Source: Bremia lactucae
Lineage: Eukaryota > Oomycota > Peronosporomycetes > Peronosporales > Peronosporaceae
NCBI RefSeq assembly: GCF_004359215.1
Contig: NW_027152213.1
Span: forward strand, 2,322,411-2,382,171
Reading direction: 5' to 3'
Length of the DNA stretch: 59,761 bases
The notes beneath the pieces were generated by a model, which saw only the letters and a list, made by a program, of their open reading frames with translations, ran no database searches and was not told the origin of the DNA. Position numbers and translations under genes: made by a program. Below are positions 52,799-59,761 of the stretch, piece by piece. Each line of letters begins with the position of its first letter. Positions within the stretch are counted from its first letter, which is position 1.

Positions 52799-55700
52799 CT
52801 AGATAAGTCGCCGTGCTGTAGCTTCAAGGAACTGGTCAGTAAATTCCATGTCAGCAGTGCGAACTGTCAGATCCACGAAGCCGCCAGAACGAATTTTGAC
52901 ATGAATCAATCCAACGTGCTCCGAATTAACCAGTCGACAAGCAGCTATCGCTTCGTTAGCTACGATAGAAAAGACAGAATACTGCGTTTACTCCTTATAA
53001 TTCACACAATACATATTAACGGATCACCGTACTGGTTGGTATGGCTTCGACCGTATGGACGTTGAATTGATGCATGCGGCCCATAAAGTCCTCGAGCGTG
53101 CGAATGCCACTTGGGTTCACTCGAGTCTTCTTTTCGCACAGGCATGTTCCCCAGCGACCACCAAAGTCCTGCGTGGCAATTTTCCATGGCTCAAGTTGAC
53201 GTCCATTAAACTGGAAGACACTAGTGTTACCACTGCTGCCGCTGAGTACATTTAAATTGCTAGCCGGGCTCTTTCCTAGCTCAACAGCAGCTAGATACAT
53301 CAATTAAGCAATGAGCAAAAAACTCCAAACCTGGGTATAATAAACCCTTACCGTTCATACTTGAACCAAGGCCCGACATGTCGAACGGATCCAAAGACGC
53401 AGGAGCAGCTTGAGGAGTTGCTTCAGGAGCAGGTTTTGGAGCAAGTGGGGACCCTATTCCAAATGGGTCTCTGTTGAGAATCGGTTGTTGTTGCGGCTGC
53501 GACGGTAGCTGATGAAACATTCCTCCATTTGGTGGAGGGGCGGGGGCACCAAACGAAATATCGAGCAAGTCCATTTCAACTTTTGGTTGGAGCTGCTGCG
53601 GAGGAAGTGTCTGCTCCAAAGGAGCCACATTTTGAAAAGTTTGGGGCGGCTGCTGCTGCTGCTGCTGTTCATTGCGGCTCGATGAGCGACGTACAGTAGG
53701 GCGAGTGGGACGACGGCTAGCGTTACCAGTAGCACGGGCGCTGGATCCACGGCGAACGCCAGACATTGGTGCAGGGGCACCAGGAATACCGCCAAAGATA
53801 GCTGACGCTAGAATCTGTCGCTCATCGACGTTTCCATTAGCTTCTTCATCGCTTGTGGGGTCCCCATTATCGTAGCTATACGGCGTTCCATAGTCCTGCG
53901 GAGGAAGTTGCGGCACAGGCTGCTGCACAGGTTGTTGGGGAGGCTGCGTGCTGTATCCTCCTTGGCCTCCATAAGCTGGAGGTTGAGCACCGTAGCCTCC
54001 ATGTCCGCCATAACCACCCTGGCCACCCATGCCACCCATTCTTCCTTGGTTCTCAGGCGGATAGTTACTAGGCGCAGGAGGACCGGTTGCAACGTGGTCA
54101 TGAGCGTTAAGACCAGAGGGACCCCAAACGTTCTTAACCACTCCACGCTTTCCAGCGCCAAACCCACCGCTTGGATCAGGGCCGCTTGAATTACCCAATC
54201 CAGGCATGTTACTCAATTGACCAGTGTTACCCCATTTATTCATTCCAAATGCACCTTGCTGGTCCGTAGTAGGCAATTTAGTCGGATAGGGAATTTCTGG
54301 CTTTTTGTAAGCCTCAAAGTTAAGACGATTTGACTCTTTGCGACGATGGCCATAGCTCTCGTCCTCCTCATCCGAGTCCTCAGGTGGATCGTATAGCAGT
54401 GCTCCTTGAGCGGCAGCCTTCTCAACAAAGCTCGTCAGAAATGACAAGTTGACGTCCACGTCAATATCCTCGCAACTAGCATCCTCTGGAAACACCTCAT
54501 TCATAAAAGAAAAATTCTTTGTAAGCGCAAGATACTCAAAGCAGCGCTGCTGAAGGTCCGTGCTGCGGCTACTTCTGTACTTGTCCATCATCGCATCGGC
54601 TACATCGATACTATGTCCCATCTGAGCCGTGATTTTTGTCACAGCTGACAAGACGTAACCCCGCGTAGTATCTTCTTGATCAAACGGGCGATCGACGAGC
54701 TCGACAAGGCGCTCACAGATCTCGTCTTGCTCCATGGCATCTGACAAATAGCCGTACTCGCCAAGGACCCATGCCATTGTGCAAACAAGGATATCGGGCA
54801 GCACAGGGCGCTCTAGCAATTCTAAATACGTATCCACCGCGTCCCGCCGTAACTCCATGTCCTGGTCTTCGTCTTCGCCACTACCTTCCGCAATAAGTCG
54901 CAATAAATTGTGGGCAACCTCGGGGCGAACGAGGTCACCACCGAGCTCAAACACATTTGTCATGGTCTGAATATACCACGCATTACTGGGAGCATAGCGC
55001 TCGGCACATTGTGTGATACGGGACACTAACTCGGTGCGAAGAAAAACATCCGATGCTTCACGAAGAAATTGCGTGAGTTTGTCAGTAATAAACTCTACAT
55101 TAACGGGATTTGTCATGCGATACAACAAATCCAATGTCTTCCGCTTTAGCGTCTCATCGGGATCCTCCAAACAGTCAATCACAGCCATTTGATGCGCCGC
55201 GGCATAGCGCGGATGGTCCTTTACGATCGCAGCAAGCCCTGTGACTCCCAGATATTTTAAGTTGTGATTGTCACTCGAGATAAATCGCGAGATGCTTGCG
55301 GCGGCCGCATCGAGCAATGTGCTGTTGGGATAGATGGTTGTGACCGTCTGAACACATTCGTAAATGATGGCATAGCCAACATTAATGCCAGTGTCTGCAC
55401 GCCGCATGACGTCGTGCAAGACTTCGTACATTCCTTCGCTCGTCTGCTGGTCTGCCTGCCCTAACAGTGCTAAAATCTTGAGCAATCGGATTTGGATCCA
55501 CGGTGCTGGAATGCGGTGATAGTCAAACTCACGCGGTAACCGGTGCTCAGTAATTTGCTTTAGAATACTCACAAAACTCGGTACAAGGTCCTTGTAGTCT
55601 GTTGGAGTGGCCTCTGCGAGATCGTGAAGAATACACAGCGTGGCACCCATGACACTCGGATCACGGTCACACAGCGTTCGACGTAGTGCGTCCCCTGTAT

Positions 55701-56259
55701 CTTTAACCGAATCTGGATTAAGTTGGTGGAACCGATGGATTGCCATGACTGCTTTCTTGCGAACGAGCTCAGCATCGTGACGCAGTAAGTCGAGGATCAT
55801 TGGCTGTACGGCAGGGACCATTTCAACAGTCACGAGTTTGCAAACAGCCATCAAAGCGGCACAGACTTCAAGGTGATTCGAGCTTTGTAAGTCTCGTTGA
55901 AGCTGGTTGATGATCATGAAGCGAAACTCGTGAGTGGGCGACAGACAAAGACTACACGTGAGGTAGCCTACGCGCTTCTGCATGAGGTTAGTACTAGCCG
56001 TCATCTCCACGGCCTTGATATAGCCAAACGATGCATCGTGACCCAGCATTTCGACATACATGAGGCGAATGAGAAATTCACGCTTGCGCTTGTTGACGAG
56101 GTTGCTAGACGTGCTCGAAGTGGCTGTGACCTCGCTGAGCTTACGCTTCAGCATGGCCACCTCATGAATTATGATGCGGTCCTCCTCCTGCTTCGACTTG
56201 CTCTCGCCAATTGATTTGACCAGCTCAAAAAATTCCTTGGAAAGGTGTCCGCCTGACAT
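52799..56259 (-). CDS. AP4E1: AP-4 complex subunit epsilon (3 exons)
   Basis: Proposed exons 56259-53352, 53290-53033 and 52959-52799 on the minus strand, giving 1108 residues. Donors are GTAAGG and GTACGG, acceptors TCTAG and CGTAG; phases fit (1 and 1). The N-terminal adaptin trunk (about 1-620) has the family phrases MYVEMLGHDASFGYIKAVEM, NLMQKRVGYL, RKKAVMAIHRFHQL, AWVLGEYGYLSD. A long hinge (about 640-970) is rich in Gly, Pro and Gln, including a GGYGGHGGYG repeat and a Q6 run. Exons 2 and 3 encode the C-terminal ear (VFQFNGRQLEPWKI, RTLEDFMGRMHQFNVHT, then EAIAACRLVNSEHVGLIHVK and FTDQFLEATARRLI). The last exon was recovered by eye and has no long frame of its own. AP-4 sorts cargo at the trans-Golgi without clathrin. 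Length is close to the animal protein (about 1137). Confidence 0.88.
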
Positions 56260-56398
56260 GACGTCTCAGCTACAGCAGATGACGTGGAGCTCGTCGCAGG
56301 AAGTACTCTTTAATATAATTTTAAAAAGAATTAATGCGCAAGCTTTTGTAGCAGAACAACATACTTTTTGTTTTTATTAAGTGTCTTTTAATTTGCAT
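56260..56398. promoter_or_regulatory. Shared divergent promoter of AP-4 epsilon and WDR82
   Basis: Only 139 bases separate the two start codons, which face away from each other, so both promoters must lie here (or overlap the 5' coding ends). AT-rich centre; no defined element identified. Confidence 0.6.
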
Positions 56399-57764
56399 AT
56401 GGTCGAGGGTGTAGAATTGACTGATGGCGTCGTCCGGTCCTTCAGCGTTGCGCGCAACTTCGCCCCGCATGTAAGAACCATTTGCGTCAAAATACAATTT
56501 TATATTTAAACACTTTCGCCAACTTATCCGGTGCAACCCTTGTGTCAAAGGAGGATGAGAGCCCAAACGTGCTTGTCCTATCGCTAGACTTTCACCGCGA
56601 CGGCGAGCGGTGCGTCACGAGTCGCGGGGATGGTGTGATGTCCATGATCAATTGTATTAGTGGCACGTACGTTCGTAAAATCTGATGCTTGCCAGTCTTG
56701 ACAGGTTACTCTTTTGTGCGACAGGATTGCCAAAACAATCTTGACCAAGCGGTACGGCGTGGGCATTGTTAGGTTCACGCATCACCTGGACTGCGTAATT
56801 TTCTCGTCGGCAAACAATGCCAATGACCGTACGATTTAAAGTTTTTTTTTTTAATTTACTAGCTGTCAACGTTTGCTGTAAAGACCGCATTCGATACCAC
56901 TCATTCTTCGACAACAAGTTTCTTCGATATTACACCGGCCACACAGATAGGTAAGAAAATAATAAAGGCATCATCACTAACTTGATATTCACTTTCAGAC
57001 TATGTCTGGTAGAGTCACGTCGTTAATGATGCACCCCAGTGCAGATCAATTTATTTCTGCTGGACTGGACGGCTCGGTTCGGTTATGGGATATTCGCAAT
57101 TCTGATTCGACAGTACGTCTTAATTTAACCGTTACAACGCTATTCATTACTTAGGTAGACCTTGCGATCGTAGGCGATCATTCGAGTTGATCATATGCCA
57201 GTCTCGCATATTTGTGCTGCTTATGACCAGGAGGGAGTGGTATTTGGAGTGTATGCTGATGACCATTTAATTCGTATGTACGATGCAAGAAACTTCCAAG
57301 AAGGACCTTTTGCCAAGTTTTCGCTGTACGATGCATCGATCTTAGAAGCTTTGGAGCCATTCCTGGCACACATGCAAGCACCAAATATACGCGCGAAAAA
57401 GTTACATGCTCTTGACCTAAAGTTCAGTCCTGACGGGAACCAATTACTTGTTACGACCGATCGTGGAGTTTTTCTTCATCTAGATGCATTTGAAGGCAAA
57501 TTACTGCATCTTTTTAAAGATCACGGATTAGCTCGCGGCGACCTCCAGCTGGGTTGTTGCTATTCAGCTGATGGTGCGTATGTCGTCACTGGGGCGGAAG
57601 ATGGCCGAGTGCTTTTTTATAATAGCTCTACCGGTCAGTGCGTGCATAACCTGCCCCCGGGTCACCATGGTCCTGTGCTAGATTTGCAATGGAATCCAAA
57701 GCGTCACCTTGTAGTGAGCGCGGGAGGCAATTCAACCGTTTTATGGTCACCAACTGGCATTTAA
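56399..57764 (+). CDS. WDR82: WDR82/Swd2-type WD40 protein (6 exons)
   Basis: Proposed exons 56399-56470, 56551-56666, 56725-56828, 56884-56950, 57013-57112 and 57174-57764: 349 residues, introns 55-80 bases, all GT-AG with consistent phase. The N-terminus MVEGVELTDGVVRSFSVARN corresponds to the WDR82 opening (LTDxVLRSFRVAK). Then RDGERCVTSRGDGVMSMINC, TKRYGVGIVRFTHHLDCVIF, RIRYHSFFDNKFLRYYTGHT, ISAGLDGSVRLWDIRNSDS, IRMYDARNFQEGPFAKF, and repeats to the end (VVSAGGNSTVLWSPTGI). About seven WD40 blades. Swd2/WDR82 is shared by the COMPASS H3K4 methyltransferase and the cleavage-polyadenylation or PP1 complex in the nucleus. The insertion SILEALEPFLAHMQAPNI before FSPDG is longer than in animals. 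The first 250 codons exist only as short frames because of the introns. Confidence 0.85.
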
Positions 57765-58087
57765 TGCATCACGGAAGGCATGAAATAATAATTTTGATCA
57801 AGAATCTAATCACTAAGATTAGCACTTATGGCGTTAGTGTTTGAATAATGTGCACCGTAAAACATAACAATAACTCCGTAATTAGCGTGAAACGACTAGA
57901 ATAATGCGATTTTTAACCATTACTTGCTACAATACTGTAGGTATCATGCTTAAGAGGCATCATGAGATAGGTGAAGTAGCGACTAACGACTTAGCGCCTG
58001 TCGGAATTAAAGCTTCGGTCAGCTTCGGCTGCAGGTAACGGCTCAAATTGGTAAGAGAGGAAGAAAGGTAAGACAGATAACGCAGAA
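57765..58087. other. 3' flank of WDR82, no gene seen
   Basis: AT-rich downstream sequence running into an LTR. No coding region supported. Confidence 0.4.
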
Positions 58088-58327
58088 TGTAGGCGGGCAC
58101 GTCGTAATGCGGCCACGCTCTACTTAAGCACACACCCAAGCACAGCGAGGAAGCGGTTTGCACCTGCTTCTCTTGCGTGCAGTGAGGAAGTTGTGGTGGG
58201 CGCGCAAGCGACCTCACCCAACATACTAAGAACTCTGGTGAAGTGACGTCACGGGAGCGGTAATCCGTCTCCTCGTGCGCACTTCCCAAGTAGGTAGTAA
58301 TTTTCAGACTGATTTATATTTAATAGA
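58088..58327. repeat. LTR-D fragment
   Basis: TGTAGGCGGGCACGTCGTAATG... is nearly identical to 1099-1340 (the LTR of the left-edge Gag element). It runs into an N gap. Confidence 0.85.
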
Positions 58328-58427
58328 NNNNNNNNNNNNNNNNNNNNNNNNNNNNNNNNNNNNNNNNNNNNNNNNNNNNNNNNNNNNNNNNNNNNNNNNN
58401 NNNNNNNNNNNNNNNNNNNNNNNNNNN
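58328..58427. other. Assembly gap of 100 N
   Basis: Run of exactly 100 N; LTR-D lies left and an LTR-C fragment right. Confidence 0.95.
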
Positions 58428-58546
58428 ACTTGCGCACCGCACAATCGCGTCTTGTGACGATTGGCGGGGTTGATTCAAACTTGAATCAACCAATCAATAA
58501 AACGATTTCTTATTGCGTCAATATTACCAAATACGAATAGCGGATG
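58428..58546 (-). repeat. LTR-C fragment
   Basis: ACTTGCGCACCGCACAATCG... matches the reverse complement of 40378-40265 (GACGATTGGCGGGGT, GCGTCAATATTxCCAAAT). Confidence 0.7.
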
Positions 58547-58902
58547 GATAAGCTTATTCAATGTAAAACGCTTATTGCGAAATGATGATGAATGCAGAGA
58601 ATTCATGAATTGGACAGGCGGGATGAAAACTTGACAAACTACAAATCGAAACCCTTTCGGTATGTGGTTCTAAACTCTGAAGTATACGCATTGACACGTA
58701 TGTTGCAAATGCTCACTTCGAACATTTATCTAAAATGAAAAAAATGTAAGACCTTTCGCAGCATGCTGTACCTCACTTTGTTTTGCATCCTAATGTCTTT
58801 AAAAATTTCCATATTGCGCCTCAATAGCTCTATCTTCGTAACAATTTACTTCTTCATTTACAATCTCGACTTCCGACCCGCCAAGTTTTCACTAACGCAG
58901 CA
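58547..58902. other. No gene seen
   Basis: AT-rich sequence between an LTR-C fragment and an LTR-A. The 58763-58900 frame is hydrophobic but ends inside the LTR and has no recognisable features. Confidence 0.35.
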
Positions 58903-59353
58903 TGTAACGGGGCACTGCGACTTGTACTGTTTCAGTACAAGTCCACTTCACACTGCTTCAGATGTGAGTGGTGCCTCTCGTTAAGTAACGTACACTGTAC
59001 GTGTAGAGGAAGACTTCTCTTAAGGCAAGTTAGCTTAAGAGGGTAAAATGAAAACTGTATTAATATAGTTAAGTGTCTTTGTTAATCTATCTTTGTAAAT
59101 GTTGTCTTAACTATAAACTAATACTAAACATGTAAATGAATTCTTATCTATCTTATCTCGTAACTCTCTTTGATTACTTCTACAGCTGATTAGTCTGCGG
59201 AATAAATAGACATAATGGTCTATACCTATTTATGGATAAGAATTCAGGAAATTACTATTTAAAGTAATTTCCTCCAAATATTATCTACCTTTTGGATAAT
59301 ATTAATTAACAATCTTTTATTGTTAATTTCATGTAACGATACACCCCGTTACA
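58903..59353 (-). repeat. 3' LTR of family A, complete copy
   Basis: 451 bases with perfect 10-bp inverted ends (TGTAACGGGG / CCCCGTTACA). A perfect 11-bp hairpin (GACTTGTACTG, loop TTT, CAGTACAAGTC) lies at 58919-58943. The polypurine tract on the right side shows that the element it belongs to extends to the right on the minus strand. Confidence 0.9.
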
Positions 59354-59368
59354 TCACCCCTCCCTTAA
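59354..59368 (-). other. Polypurine tract of family-A element
   Basis: Minus strand TTTAAGGGAGGGGTGA abuts the LTR. Also seen, with small changes, at the LTRs ending at 28569 and 33106. It fixes the orientation of family A, and therefore the antisense nature of the ORF beyond it. Confidence 0.75.
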
Positions 59369-59430
59369 ACGACAATCACTCTGAATGTCATTAGGTGGAG
59401 TGGTCGCTAAATGACCACTTAATTTTTAAA

Positions 59431-59761
59431 ATGATTTTGATTGGTCAGATCCATCATTTTAAATTCCATCGCATGAAGGAACAATTCATGCGGGGTGAGG
59501 ATAGTGTTGAACCTTCGGCTGCGGTTCGTGCAGCCGCGGGTGACGCATTGTTATCTCTTGCGGTAGACGTTCCGTCTACCGTAGTGTCTTCCACTCGCAC
59601 AACACTTGGTGTTGCGAGTGCACGTGGTGATTCACCACGTGAGTACGACCCCTCTTTAGAGGTCGATTATGAGTGCGAGTCGGACGAAATGGCCGACTCG
59701 GGGAGGATGGAACAGTCGCCTGATACCCGTCAGGCGGCTGATTATGAGCCTTCGAATGAGA
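59431..59761 (+). CDS. Family-A antisense ORF, copy 3, open to the window edge
   Basis: Two in-frame ATGs, 59431 and 59473, are possible starts; 59473 (MKEQFMRGEDSVEPSAAVR) begins the part conserved in copy 2. The frame stays open to the last base, at least 96 codons: AAAGDALLSLAVDVPSTVV, ARGDSPREYDPSLEVDYECE, SDEMADSGRMEQSPDTRQAA. It is acidic and Ser/Ala-rich, with no recognised domain so far. It points away from its 3' LTR into the element, opposite to gag-pol. Compared with copy 2 it lacks the frameshift near the start and the stop after ADYEP, so it may be an intact version. Confidence 0.55.
   Translation, partial: MILIGQIHHFKFHRMKEQFMRGEDSVEPSAAVRAAAGDALLSLAVDVPSTVVSSTRTTLGVASARGDSPREYDPSLEVDYECESDEMADSGRMEQSPDTRQAADYEPSNE

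Noticed and set aside
52745..53065. 106-codon plus-strand frame
   Set aside because: It is opposite to exon 3 and intron 2 of AP-4 epsilon and starts at a GTG.
53653..53673. CTG/CAG repeat as a possible unstable microsatellite
   Set aside because: It is the short Gln run of the AP-4 epsilon hinge, only about six units long.

Overview
The window is a piece of an oomycete nuclear genome, most likely from the Peronosporales (Phytophthora or downy mildews). Evidence: eukaryotic housekeeping genes with very short introns (about 55-85 bases, donors often GTACG or GTAAG); gene-dense islands set in a sea of decayed Ty3/gypsy retroelements; and a Mutator-like transposon with a FAR1/SWIM-type transposase. 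There are three N gaps (7030-7129, 35518-35664, 58328-58427), so joins across them are scaffold joins. I assign no species.

Layout. 1-1.5 kb: the left-edge Gag of a Ty3/gypsy element (family D, minus strand) with its primer site and LTR. 2.5-5.7 kb: two host genes on the minus strand, a PX-domain protein and a CHK/EcKinase-like small-molecule kinase. 6.2-18.6 kb: head-to-head retroelements; a plus-strand family-B element (7.1-10.5 kb) faces a near-complete minus-strand family-B element (11.0-18.6 kb), with Gag, protease, RT, RNase H, integrase, chromodomain and an extra antisense ORF next to the 3' LTR. 18.8-22.6 kb: MSH6, minus strand. 22.67-25.7 kb: a 3.0-kb Mutator-like element with ~170-200 bp TIRs and a 10-bp target duplication, inserted 47 bases upstream of the MSH6 ATG. 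25.7-45.9 kb: a graveyard of nested Ty3/gypsy families A, B and C, almost all broken. 46.4-57.8 kb: a compact host island: ceramide synthase (LAG1), a HIRIP3-like histone-chaperone protein, ribosomal protein L17 (uL22), ribonucleotide reductase small subunit, AP-4 epsilon adaptin and the COMPASS subunit WDR82/Swd2. 58-59.8 kb: LTR fragments and the start of another family-A element running off the right edge.

The most interesting signal is in the retroelements. Ty3/gypsy families with different LTRs carry, between the end of pol and the 3' LTR, an ORF on the opposite strand to gag-pol. It starts about 80-120 bases inside the 3' LTR and reads head-on into pol. In family B the same antisense protein is visible in three copies, and a recognisable piece of it recurs in family C. 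Family A carries a different-looking antisense ORF in the same place in three copies. In families A, B and C the antisense frame over the pol tail has coiled-coil character. Extra antisense ORFs are known in some plant Ty3/gypsy lineages; I know of no description for oomycete ones.

Several host gene models were assembled here by hand from splice-site phase and protein-family similarity (LAG1, HIRIP3-like, AP-4 epsilon with a third exon, WDR82 with six exons). I saw no tRNA, rRNA or CRISPR array. Family and domain calls rest on recognition of motifs by eye, not on database searches.
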